A DNA stretch of 64,000 nt from CAYRGC01 sp964601225 (lineage in GTDB: Bacteria; Patescibacteriota; Gracilibacteria; Peribacterales; Peribacteraceae): assembly GCA_964601225.1 (NCBI GenBank), contig CAZRMM010000006.1:26554-90553 (forward strand), given 5' to 3'. The notes beneath the pieces were generated by a model. The model saw only the letters and a list, made by a program, of their open reading frames with translations, did no database searches and was not told the origin of the DNA. Within the stretch, counting starts at the first letter, position 1. Each line of letters opens with the position of its first letter. The translations under genes and the position numbers were made by a program. This document shows, piece after piece, positions 33,186 to 41,042 of this stretch.

Positions 33186-33285
33186 GAATGACGAACTTCG
33201 GGCTTCGAGCTGCGGGATTCTCGCTGCCCTCGGCCCGCCACTCGAAGCCTTTCGTCAAGGTATGAGTTTTCCGTATACTGTGGCC
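33186..33285. other. spacer (G) with CTTCGAG-type words and the purM promoter
   Basis: Short self-complementary words (CTTCGGGCTTCGAGC, CGAAGCC) and the promoter described next. Confidence 0.35.
33251..33279 (+). promoter_or_regulatory. leaderless promoter of the PurM-like gene
   Basis: TTCGTC (33251-33256), 17-nt spacer, TATACT (33274-33279), 6 nt to ATG. Confidence 0.6.
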
Positions 33286-34335
33286 ATGACCTCCAAGAAT
33301 TCCCGTTCCCTCTCCTATGCCGCAGCCGGCGTGAACATCGACGAAGCCGATGCCGCCAAAACACGGATGGAGTCGATGCTCAAAAGCTCCGACAAGCGCG
33401 TCTTGAACCAGGTCGGCGCCTTCGCGAGCCTCTACGACGGTCGTTTCCGCGGCTACAAGCAGCCCGTGCTCGTCCTCAAGACGGAGGAGCCGGGAAGCAA
33501 GCAAAAGCTCGCGATCGACAACGGCAAGGTGGAATCGATCTGCCAGGACCTCGTGAATCACCTGCTCAACGACATCATCGTGATGGGCGCCACACCGCTC
33601 TCGGTACAAGACTGCATCGTCTGCGGCAAGCTCGACAAAGAAGTGATCACAAGAATTGTTCAGGGAATGTCGCAAGCCTGCAAGGCACAAGGCTGCGTGC
33701 TTACGGGTGGCGAGACGTCGGAACAGCCGGGGATCATTCCGGCCGGCACGTACATTCTGAGCGCGAGCGTCATCGGCGTCGCGGAGAAGCGCGACGTCAT
33801 CGACGGGCGCAAGATCAAGAAAGGCGACAAAGTGCTGGCGATCGCCAGTAACGGCCTGCATACCAACGGCTACTCCCTCGTGCGCCGACTGATGAAGGAG
33901 GATCCGAAACTCGCGAAGAGGAAAATCGGGCGCGACACGTTCCTGGATGCGATCCTCAAGCCGCACTTGTGTTATTACCAGGCGGTCCGCCGCCTGTTCC
34001 GCGATCGCGGACTCCATGGCATGGCGCACATCACGGGCAGCGGCATCGAGGGGAATCTGTGTCGCATCCTTCCGAAGAACGTGAACGCGGTGATCGACCT
34101 CTCGACTATCAAGGTGCTCCCGATTTTCAAAGCGATCCGCGACGCGGCTGACGCTCCGGATTCCGAAATGTTGAGAACCTACAACATGGGTGTCGGCCTG
34201 ACGATCGTGGTATCGCGCGCAGCGAAGAAACGCATCCAGACTTCCATCCGGCGCCAAGGCTACGATTGCTATGAAATCGGAGAGATCGGTCTCGGTGACG
34301 GGAACGTCACCTTCGCAGGGAACATCGACTGGTGA
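33286..34335 (+). CDS. purM: phosphoribosylformylglycinamidine cyclo-ligase (PurM-like)
   Basis: Makes AIR, the substrate of PurE. 349 residues. LSYAAAGVNIDEADAA at the start, LLNDIIVMGATPL (about 87), GGETSEQPGIIPAGTY (about 137-152), SNGLHTNGYSLVRR (about 187-200) and HITGSGIEGNLCRILP (about 244) are PurM features. The loop normally DGVGTKLK is changed here (TEEPGSKQKL), so activity is likely but the nucleotide loop is divergent. With purE this gives two consecutive pathway steps without the rest. TATACT ends 6 nt before the ATG. Confidence 0.85.
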   Translation: MTSKNSRSLSYAAAGVNIDEADAAKTRMESMLKSSDKRVLNQVGAFASLYDGRFRGYKQPVLVLKTEEPGSKQKLAIDNGKVESICQDLVNHLLNDIIVMGATPLSVQDCIVCGKLDKEVITRIVQGMSQACKAQGCVLTGGETSEQPGIIPAGTYILSASVIGVAEKRDVIDGRKIKKGDKVLAIASNGLHTNGYSLVRRLMKEDPKLAKRKIGRDTFLDAILKPHLCYYQAVRRLFRDRGLHGMAHITGSGIEGNLCRILPKNVNAVIDLSTIKVLPIFKAIRDAADAPDSEMLRTYNMGVGLTIVVSRAAKKRIQTSIRRQGYDCYEIGEIGLGDGNVTFAGNIDW

Positions 34336-34417
34336 TCGCGGCGCTAGCGCGAGCCCAGGAAAGCGACGCCTTCTCCGGAAAATTTGCCGGAGGATCGCCG
34401 CGTCGTAGACTCAAGAG

Positions 34418-35422
34418 TTGATGCTCCTTCGCCCCAAACCGCCGCCTGCCCCCGAGAAAGGGCCGAAGGTGGCGCCGGGAAGGGTGGGCGCGCTCGTCTC
34501 GGCCGTCACGGCTCCCATCCGCGCCGTCCGCGACGCGATCGCGCGCCGGTTGATCGAACCCTTCGAATCGACGGTGCCGGAGGGATACCGCACGAGCTTT
34601 GCTCACAAACGTCTCCTCGCGGTGTGCGGCGCGTTCGGCCTCAGCGTCGCAGCGCTGCTCCATGCCGTTCGCGAACCCGACAATCCCATCCCTTTCGCAT
34701 ACGCAGGAGATTCTTTCGACGAGCCGGGAAAATGCGAGAGACCGGGGCTCGATGCGCCGATGGAATCTCTCATGGTTCATCTCCGACATCCCGACGACCT
34801 CAGCGCGTTCCTCCACGAACACACGGAGCACTCGTACCCGGAAGGACTTCTCGATTTTCTCGAGACATACCGCGCGCCTCCCGAAGAATTTTTCCGGCGG
34901 ACAAAGAGGATCCAGAGCATCAACGGCGAAACGAAAGAAAAGGCCCACGGTCCCTGCAACAATCCCGCGGAGCACGTCGCCCGCTGGCTGTGGGCACACG
35001 GCGTGCAACCGAGTATCGGACGCACAAGACCGCCCGTCGCCGATCTCATTTTTGATTGGCAGTGGAAAAAATGCCATGAGGTGATGATCTACCGGACAGT
35101 CGGCGACGAATACGTCGTATTCAGCAACAGCGGATACAGCGTGATACGGGCCCCCTCTCCCAAAGAGGCGCTCGAGAAATTGGATCCCGGTTCGACCGTG
35201 CTCGAACAAGGCGGGATCGTGCCGTGGAAGCAGACCCGAGACAACGCGGTCGCCCGCTTCTTTCACACGCTCGGCGGCAATCAGACCGAGCTTCCGGAGC
35301 ATCCCCGCCATCGGATCGCAGAGCGACATCCGGCCGTTGTCGCCGACGCGGGGATTTCTTGGTTTTCTTCGACGATCTCCAATGCAATTTCTGCACTTCA
35401 GGATGCCAAAAAAACGGAGTAG
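34418..35422 (+). CDS. hypothetical membrane-anchored protein
   Basis: About 334 residues. A proline-rich cytoplasmic N-terminus (LLRPKPPPAPEKGPK) is followed by one transmembrane helix (LLAVCGAFGLSVAALLHAV, about 66-84) and a 240-residue domain, probably outside, that is rich in His, Trp and charged residues (HVARWLWAHGVQPSIG, DLIFDWQWKKCHEVMIYRTV). No family recognised. The start is TTG 34418 or ATG 34421: TAGACT ends 6 nt before the TTG and 9 nt before the ATG. Confidence 0.65.
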   Translation: MMLLRPKPPPAPEKGPKVAPGRVGALVSAVTAPIRAVRDAIARRLIEPFESTVPEGYRTSFAHKRLLAVCGAFGLSVAALLHAVREPDNPIPFAYAGDSFDEPGKCERPGLDAPMESLMVHLRHPDDLSAFLHEHTEHSYPEGLLDFLETYRAPPEEFFRRTKRIQSINGETKEKAHGPCNNPAEHVARWLWAHGVQPSIGRTRPPVADLIFDWQWKKCHEVMIYRTVGDEYVVFSNSGYSVIRAPSPKEALEKLDPGSTVLEQGGIVPWKQTRDNAVARFFHTLGGNQTELPEHPRHRIAERHPAVVADAGISWFSSTISNAISALQDAKKTE

Positions 35423-35615
35423 AAACCCTGTCTGCTTGCGCGCCGATTCCCGGAGCGCATACTGCTCGTGGACATGAACTGTCGCGAACTCTTCCTCGGC
35501 AAGCTCTTCCTCTCCCTTACGACGGGAGCGGTGCTGCGCTGAGTGACCGAACGAAACGCGAGCACCCCTCCCCAGCAGCCGGAGGATTTTTTTCATCACT
35601 TTCCCCCAATTCCCC

Positions 35616-35996
35616 ATGGTTCACCCTGAAACAATCGACGGCCGTACCGACATCCCCGATGAACTGAAATACGAAGCCGCAACGACGGTCGGAGACACCG
35701 TTGATCCTCAAGACGGCATGCTCTGGAAAATCGAGGAAACCCCAGACGGACATAAAGTCGTCATTCTTTCCGCGGACGCCTTGGCACTCGCAGAAGGAAG
35801 AACGAACAATATCCCTCCCGCATACGAACCGCTCGTCGCGACCGTTACGAATACCCGCGGCAACGTGATCAAAGCGACGACCCGGAACAATCATTGGCAT
35901 CCAAAAGTCGTAAAGATCAGCGATACTCTGGAACTGGGATTGCACGACTTCGCCGAGCTGAATCGCGACATACAACTGCAGATGGGCGCGCAATAA
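35616..35996 (+). CDS. hypothetical soluble protein
   Basis: 126 residues, acidic, without signal peptide or membrane helix. Mixed strands and turns (MLWKIEETPDGHKVVILSAD; EPLVATVTNTRGNVIKATT). No recognised motif. Support: a strong terminator directly after the stop. Confidence 0.55.
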   Translation: MVHPETIDGRTDIPDELKYEAATTVGDTVDPQDGMLWKIEETPDGHKVVILSADALALAEGRTNNIPPAYEPLVATVTNTRGNVIKATTRNNHWHPKVVKISDTLELGLHDFAELNRDIQLQMGAQ

Positions 35997-36003
35997 TTTC
36001 CCC

Positions 36004-36038
36004 GGGCATCCGTCGGTTCGGTCGGATGCCCTTTTTTT
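36004..36038 (+). terminator. rho-independent terminator
   Basis: GGGCATCCG / CGGATGCCC, 9-bp perfect stem, 10-nt loop, then seven Ts. Closes the gene ending at 35996. Confidence 0.85.
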
Positions 36039-36049
36039 CCCTCATTGGT

Positions 36050-36232
36050 ATGCCATTCGGCACTCAACCCCGTATTGCAGTTTCTCTTGAAAACGACCCC
36101 CGAGTCCTTCAAGGCATTCTTGCAAACCGTGCAAAGAACCCCGATCACTACGGCAATCATCCTATTGCCACAGAAGAGATCAAACGAGCCCTCCAGGAGA
36201 TTCTCGTAAGAAGAAGGGCAAGAGCGAGTTAA
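36050..36232 (+). CDS. hypothetical 60-residue protein
   Basis: Small basic protein (PFGTQPRIAVSLENDPRVLQ...IKRALQEILVRRRARAS) starting 12 nt after a terminator. Ends in a basic helix. No promoter or ribosome-binding site is clear; coding status uncertain. Confidence 0.35.
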   Translation: MPFGTQPRIAVSLENDPRVLQGILANRAKNPDHYGNHPIATEEIKRALQEILVRRRARAS

Positions 36233-36287
36233 ACGGCATACCGGCTTTTCGGCCAAATTTTTGCAGGTGAAAACATGGTTTCGGCCC

Positions 36288-36315
36288 TTGCAGATCACAA
36301 AAAAATCCCTAGACT
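36288..36315 (+). promoter_or_regulatory. promoter of the ACT-domain gene
   Basis: TTGCAG (36288-36293), 16-nt spacer, TAGACT (36310-36315); leader about 19 nt without Shine-Dalgarno. Confidence 0.55.
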
Positions 36316-36340
36316 CCCCGCAATCCGCTTTCCCCCTTCT

Positions 36341-36757
36341 ATGGACCTCGCCACCCAGGTGACCGTCGTCATGAAGAACGTCCCGAGCTCGCTTGCGAAG
36401 GTCGGCGACAAGCTGCGTGCGTCGGAGGTGAACATCGAAGCGATCTCCTGCACGGAAGGCCGTGACAGCACGGCAATCCATCTCATTGTGAGCGACCCAG
36501 ACACCGCGAAAATCGTACTCCGCGAGCTTGGCACCGTCAGCGCTCTCGACGTTCTCGCCTTGAAAATGAAGAACAAGACCGGTGCGATCGCCGACATCGG
36601 CCGCGCTCTTGCCGCCGCGGGCATCAACATCGGAAGCATCTACGCCACGACGTGCGGCAAGGAGGCGATGGTCTACGTGACGGTGCTCAACGCCGACCCC
36701 GCCGAAGCGCTCAACGCGATGAGGGCCTGGGAGAAGAAGCGAAACGCCATGATCTGA
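36341..36757 (+). CDS. tandem ACT-domain protein
   Basis: 138 residues made of two ACT folds and nothing else. First: QVTVVMKNVPSSLAKVGDKL with VNIEAISC (about 5-70). Second: VLALKMKNKTGAIADIGRAL with GINIGSIYAT (about 72-130). ACT domains bind amino acids or other small ligands to control enzymes; free-standing pairs act as sensors or regulatory subunits. No amino-acid pathway gene is adjacent. ATG 36341 follows the promoter by about 26 nt. Confidence 0.82.
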   Translation: MDLATQVTVVMKNVPSSLAKVGDKLRASEVNIEAISCTEGRDSTAIHLIVSDPDTAKIVLRELGTVSALDVLALKMKNKTGAIADIGRALAAAGINIGSIYATTCGKEAMVYVTVLNADPAEALNAMRAWEKKRNAMI

Positions 36758-36804
36758 GCCGCTCGGCGAGAGCGCTGAAAATACCGGAAGGGTATTCTTT
36801 CGAC

Positions 36805-37824
36805 ATGGCCCTCTTCTCCCGCCCATCTCACTCCCCCTTCGGACCGCGACTCCGCTGGATGTATGCCGTCGCATCGACGCTGTTTGTGGGGGGACTCTAC
36901 ATGGACGGCTGGGCGCACCTGCACGTCCCGGAACTGGAAACGTTCTTCACGGTCTGGCACGCGATTTTCTACTCCGGCTTCGCCCTGACGGCCGGACTGC
37001 TCATCCACGAGATTTTTCGCCGAAGGAACCGATCCAAAGACTGGCGAAGTGCCGTCCCAAGCGGACAGGGCCTGACACTCCTCGGAATCGGGATCTTTGC
37101 ACTCGGAGGAATCGGCGACATGCTGTGGCACACCGTTTTCGGTATCGAGATAGATATCGAAGCCCTGTTGAGCCCCACGCATTTACTCCTCGCTTTCGGT
37201 CTTTTCCTCATCGTCACCGGAGGCATCCGGGACCAATGGTCTCGGAGCGAGAATGCGTACGGAGGAAATCTTTTTGCCTCCATGCCCTACGTACTCTCGA
37301 TGAACTGCGCATTTGCGGGAATCGTTTTTCTCATCCAATTCGGCGAATTCACAGACTTCGGCTTCGCGAAAGAGTGGATACCCGATTCCGGAGCGCTGCG
37401 CTTTTACCAGCAAGCGACGCCGATCCTCGGTGCGATGCTCTTCTCCGCAATCCTCACCGGAACGTTCACAACGCTCCTCAAGCGCGGACGCCTGCCCTTC
37501 GGCGCCGTGACGCTGGTGCTCGGGCTCACGATGACGGGACTCAGCGTGAATCGCGGGGGCACTGCATACATCCCCGCGGCGCTCCTTGCAGGACTCGTCG
37601 GTGATACGTTGCTTGAAACAGCCGAGTGGAGCCGCAACCGCACCCGTTGGCTCCGCCTCTTCTCCTTTCTCCTGCCCTTCTCCCTCTACGCCTTCATGAT
37701 GACGACCCTCACCGTCGTGAAGGGCACGTGGCTCACGGTGCACATGTGGACGGGGATCCCCGTGCTCGCCGGACTCGCCGGAGGCCTGATCGGCCTGACG
37801 GCCTTCGGCAACGACGACCAGTGA
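36805..37824 (+). CDS. polytopic membrane protein with conserved His motifs
   Basis: 339 residues with about eight transmembrane helices. Histidines cluster in a way that suggests a metal or heme site: GWAHLHVPE (about 33), VWHAIFYSG (about 48), GDMLWHTVFG (about 105) and SPTHLLLAFG (about 122). I have seen the GD.LWH...SP.H pattern in uncharacterised membrane proteins but cannot name a function. ATG 36805: TATTCT ends exactly 6 nt upstream. The long upstream frame overlapping the ACT gene is not used. Confidence 0.75.
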   Translation: MALFSRPSHSPFGPRLRWMYAVASTLFVGGLYMDGWAHLHVPELETFFTVWHAIFYSGFALTAGLLIHEIFRRRNRSKDWRSAVPSGQGLTLLGIGIFALGGIGDMLWHTVFGIEIDIEALLSPTHLLLAFGLFLIVTGGIRDQWSRSENAYGGNLFASMPYVLSMNCAFAGIVFLIQFGEFTDFGFAKEWIPDSGALRFYQQATPILGAMLFSAILTGTFTTLLKRGRLPFGAVTLVLGLTMTGLSVNRGGTAYIPAALLAGLVGDTLLETAEWSRNRTRWLRLFSFLLPFSLYAFMMTTLTVVKGTWLTVHMWTGIPVLAGLAGGLIGLTAFGNDDQ

Positions 37825-37871
37825 CGCGGAACTCCCTTGTTTTTCGTTTTTCGCACAAGTATATTTTTCCC

Positions 37872-38366
37872 ATGCGCCGTATTGCCATTATCACGGCCCT
37901 GATCGTCACCGTTTTGACTCCTCACGCCTCGCAAGCGGCTGAGTCACGCGCGGAAAAGTTCAACGCAATGACCCCCGTCCAAAAGGAGGATTTCATGAGG
38001 GCGTATCTTCCGCGCAGAGGCCTACTCAATCTGGCGATGTCCGGCGAAGGCGGACATTTGAATCGCAACGGCACCCTGAACGTCGTCTGGAAGCTCGACT
38101 ACGCAGGCGAAAACGACACTCGCCCGACACTCGGGGAAGGAGCGTGGAATATTTCCCGGGGGGCACTCACGATCACGGGGACATCGATCTCCGACGGAAC
38201 TTTCTCCATCGGGAAGTTCCGCGCATTCACGTACAAACGAAGGCTTGTCCTCTCGAACTGCGCGGAGAACTCACCTCTGCTGGGCACCCAACCCTCATGG
38301 CGGACTACGCTGACGAATGCCGACCGCTTGGCACTGTCCGAACTGCAGTGGCAAGAGTGCCAATAA
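37872..38366 (+). CDS. small secreted protein
   Basis: 164 residues. Signal peptide (RRIAIITALIVTVLTPHASQAAE, cleavage near 22; last A-A). The mature part is beta-rich in the second half (GAWNISRGALTITGTSISDG) with two cysteines (LSNC, WQEC). No family recognised. TATATT ends exactly 6 nt before the ATG. Confidence 0.65.
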   Translation: MRRIAIITALIVTVLTPHASQAAESRAEKFNAMTPVQKEDFMRAYLPRRGLLNLAMSGEGGHLNRNGTLNVVWKLDYAGENDTRPTLGEGAWNISRGALTITGTSISDGTFSIGKFRAFTYKRRLVLSNCAENSPLLGTQPSWRTTLTNADRLALSELQWQECQ

Positions 38367-38430
38367 CGGCTTATTCGCCCCCAAACCCGATTGCCTGACC
38401 GCTGTTTTCTGATATCGTCTACCGGCGCAT

Positions 38431-38505
38431 TGGGGAGTCGCCAAGTGGTAAGGCAGTAGCCTCTGGAGCTACCATTCGGGGGTTCGAATCCCTCCTCCCC
38501 AGCCA
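38431..38505 (+). tRNA. tRNA-Gln (CTG)
   Basis: Acceptor TGGGGAG pairs with CTCCCCA; the anticodon stem GTAGC/GCTAC encloses CTCTGGA, giving anticodon CTG (reads CAG). T-loop GGTTCGAATCC. Encoded CCA. Its 3' 20 nt are repeated at 38615-38634. Confidence 0.92.
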
Positions 38506-38743
38506 CCCTTCGTCAGGCTCAGGGTGACAGTCTTTGGGCGAGAGTCGGAGGGATGAGAAGTTTACCCTGAGCGAGTCCTGAGGAGCATCGTGCGACGAAG
38601 GACGAGTCGAATGGGAATCCCTCCTCCCCAGCCACCCTTCGTCAGGCTCAGGGTGACAGTCTTCGGGCGAGAGTCGGCAGGATGAGACGTTTTTCCTGAG
38701 TGAGGAGCGCCGAGCGCGACGAGTCGAAGAAAATCCGTTCCCA
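38486..38743 (+). repeat. tandem repeat, 129-bp period, starting inside the tRNA-Gln 3' end
   Basis: Copy 1 starts with GAATCCCTCCTCCCCAGCCA at 38486 (tRNA 3' end) and copy 2 with the same 20 nt at 38615. Both continue with CCCTTCGTCAGGCTCAGGGT, a palindromic repeat word, and stay alike for about 60 nt, then diverge slowly. The unit includes the tRNA 3' end, as attachment-site duplications do, but no integrase is nearby. Confidence 0.7.
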
Positions 38744-38815
38744 TCGCCATTTTTCGAGAGTGGTATCCGGGAACGACGATGATTTTTTTCGGTGTTCAAA
38801 GCATGATTTTTCCGC

Positions 38816-38821
38816 TATAAT
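38816..38821 (+). promoter_or_regulatory. -10 of the PAS sensor gene
   Basis: TATAAT, ending 7 nt before the ATG at 38829; TTCAAA at 38795-38800 is a possible -35 (15-nt spacer). Confidence 0.5.
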
Positions 38822-38828
38822 AAGGGAA

Positions 38829-40097
38829 ATGCTCAAAACAAACCCCCCACATCAGCGGATGATCTATCCACTGCTGTGCGGTTTCTTTTTCCTGCTTCTT
38901 CTCTTCCTCAGTGTCCGGTTGTATCAACGAAGCAAGGCGGTCGCGGAAAACCACATTCGCAATGCAGTTCTGGCCGTCGTCAGCATTGCCGCGAACGACT
39001 TCGCCAAGGAATCCGGCGCCCTCGAATCGATGCGCACCCGCGCCGACATGACACGGAAGGATTTTTCCGCCGTGGTTCAGAGGCTGAAAGACATTCGCAC
39101 GAGCATCCCCGGTATCCGTTTCGCATACATCATGCGAAGAACCGAGGATCCCATGACGCTGGAATTCATCGCCGATGCCGATTCCCTGGCGACGGACGGA
39201 GAATTGGACGTAAACGGGAACGGTACCGTGGACGATGATGAAAAGGGATCCTATCCCGGCGACTCCTACGACATCAGCGAGACGCCGGCGATGCGGGAAT
39301 CCGCTTTCGAAGGACCAACGACCGACGCCGATTTTTCGCACGACTCCTGGGGGACATGGATTTCCGCGTACGCACCGATCCGCAGCACCGACGGAAAAGT
39401 CGTCGGCATTCTGGGAATAGACATGGGATCCTCGGAGTATGACCGTTTCGTGAACGAAATATTTCCGCAAATTTTCGCTCTCCTCGGATCAGGATTGCTG
39501 TTCTGCCTTGGAGTGACATTCACGGGCTTCCTCCTGCATTTCAGCCGCGTGAGCGCGGAACAAAAAGCGGAGAGCACAGCGGAAGAGCTCCGGTCCGCGG
39601 AGGACGTACTGCACACCATTCTCGAAAACCTTCCCGTCGCGCTCTTCTGCAAGGACGTAAAAAACGGCTACCGCTTCAACATGTGGAACAAGGAAAGCGA
39701 AAAGATGTTCGGTCTGCAATCGAACGCCGTGATCGGAAAGAGCGACTACGATCTCTTTACGAAAACGGAAGCTGATTTCTTCCGACAAACCGATGAGAAA
39801 GTGATGTCGCAGGGAAAGATCGTCGATATCCCCGTCGAGACGATCGTCTCGAAGAGTCTCGGAAAAATATTTCTTCACACGCGCAAGGTGCCCATCGTCG
39901 ATCAGGACGGCAATCCCCAGTATTTGCTCGGCATCTCAGAAAACATCACCGACCGCAAAATCCACGACGATGAAATGAAAAAGAGGGCGATCGAGCTGCA
40001 GCAAATGAACGATCTGATGGTTGGCAGGGAACTTCGAATGCAGGAACTCAAAAAAGAAATTGAAAAACTTAAGGAAAAAAAAGATTCAACATCTTAA
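38829..40097 (+). CDS. membrane PAS sensor protein without kinase domain
   Basis: 422 residues. Transmembrane helix 1 (about 15-33), an extracytoplasmic dCache/PAS-like sensor (about 35-215; IPGIRFAYIMRRTEDP, GTWISAYAPIRSTDGKVVGIL), helix 2 (about 222-245), a coiled coil, a cytoplasmic PAS domain (about 265-385; LHTILENLPVALFCKDVKNG) ending GISENITDRK, and a C-terminal coiled coil (MNDLMVGRELRMQELKKEIE). That tail usually links a PAS domain to HisKA or a response-regulator module, but the protein stops there. The same tail ends the sensor at 41043. Probably relays its signal by pairing with a kinase such as 42628. Confidence 0.82.
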   Translation: MLKTNPPHQRMIYPLLCGFFFLLLLFLSVRLYQRSKAVAENHIRNAVLAVVSIAANDFAKESGALESMRTRADMTRKDFSAVVQRLKDIRTSIPGIRFAYIMRRTEDPMTLEFIADADSLATDGELDVNGNGTVDDDEKGSYPGDSYDISETPAMRESAFEGPTTDADFSHDSWGTWISAYAPIRSTDGKVVGILGIDMGSSEYDRFVNEIFPQIFALLGSGLLFCLGVTFTGFLLHFSRVSAEQKAESTAEELRSAEDVLHTILENLPVALFCKDVKNGYRFNMWNKESEKMFGLQSNAVIGKSDYDLFTKTEADFFRQTDEKVMSQGKIVDIPVETIVSKSLGKIFLHTRKVPIVDQDGNPQYLLGISENITDRKIHDDEMKKRAIELQQMNDLMVGRELRMQELKKEIEKLKEKKDSTS

Positions 40098-40260
40098 GAG
40101 AAAAACCGAAAGCGCCATGCCCATCCCGCAGAACCATATCCTTCCCGTGAGGAAGAGAGTGACAATGGAAGATTGGGATTGCGCAACCGCAACATCGTAG
40201 GAAAAGAGCACGAATTTGACGCTCTTTCCATGCGTTTTTGCATCGCAAAAGGAGAAATGA

Positions 40261-40962
40261 ATGCCTTTGTTCCCTATGCTCAAAAGCATGAACGGGTTTC
40301 TCTTGCTCCTCCTCGCGATCGCCGACCTCAGTTTCGTTTTTTTCTGCTGGTACCTCGGCGAAGAATGGGTGTACGCCTCAATCGTGGTCAACATGCTTCT
40401 CATCGTGTGCTTCGCGCAGAAACTCATAACGATTTTCGGTTTTATGACAAATGCCGGCAATGTTTTCTACGCCGCAACATTCCTGGCCATGGGAATCATT
40501 ATCGAGAACAAAGGTGCCACGCGCGCCTACAAAATGGTGTGGCTGGGTCTGGTTGTTCTCATGACGTTCATTCTGTTCAGTCAAATCGTCCTGGGGATGG
40601 AAACCGCAAGCTCCTCATTGGCAATTTCCCGTTCGATGAACTCACTTTTTTCCGCCAGCCCCCGCGTCGCCCTTGCTTCATTTCTTGGCTACAGTTTGAG
40701 CCAAACTTTCAATATTTGGTGTTATGATTTTATACGAAAAAAAACGGGCGACGGCTATCTGTGGTTCCGAAAAAACGTCAGTACTTGGTTTGCCCAAATC
40801 GTGGATTCTGTGATTTTTTTCAGCATTGTCTTTGCCGGAGTGGTCGATTTTACAAGCGTTCTGCAGATCATGATCGTAGGACTGATTGTAAAGATCGTCG
40901 TTGCCATTCTCGATACGCCGTTCCTCTACCTCAGCAGAGTCATCCGCCCGCTGGAAGAGTAA
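40261..40962 (+). CDS. yhhQ: queuosine precursor transporter (YhhQ/VUT family)
   Basis: 233 residues with about six transmembrane helices. TNAGNVFYAATFLAMGIIIE (about 60-79), SFLGYSLSQTFNIWCYDFIR (about 140-159) and VSTWFAQIVDSVIFF (about 175) are typical of the VUT family that imports queuosine precursors for tRNA modification; no queuosine synthesis gene is in the window. It has a clear AAAGGAG ribosome-binding site 7 nt before the ATG, one of the few in the window. It stands between two sensor genes. Confidence 0.85.
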   Translation: MPLFPMLKSMNGFLLLLLAIADLSFVFFCWYLGEEWVYASIVVNMLLIVCFAQKLITIFGFMTNAGNVFYAATFLAMGIIIENKGATRAYKMVWLGLVVLMTFILFSQIVLGMETASSSLAISRSMNSLFSASPRVALASFLGYSLSQTFNIWCYDFIRKKTGDGYLWFRKNVSTWFAQIVDSVIFFSIVFAGVVDFTSVLQIMIVGLIVKIVVAILDTPFLYLSRVIRPLEE

Positions 40963-41013
40963 AAACCGGCAGCGATACTTGGGGGAGATTCGTTTTTAAA
41001 AAATCGACTTTTG

Positions 41014-41022
41014 TGCTACAAT
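41014..41022 (+). promoter_or_regulatory. extended -10 promoter of the CHASE sensor operon
   Basis: TGCTACAAT, ending 20 nt before the ATG at 41043; same 9-mer as at 15274 and 56557. TTTTAA lies 17 nt upstream. Confidence 0.55.
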
Positions 41023-41042
41023 AAGAGCAAATACCCATATTT

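Noticed and set aside
38431..38760. Integrated element at tRNA-Gln
   Set aside because: The tRNA 3' end is duplicated but the segment between copies is only 129 bp of palindromic repeat; no integrase or phage gene.
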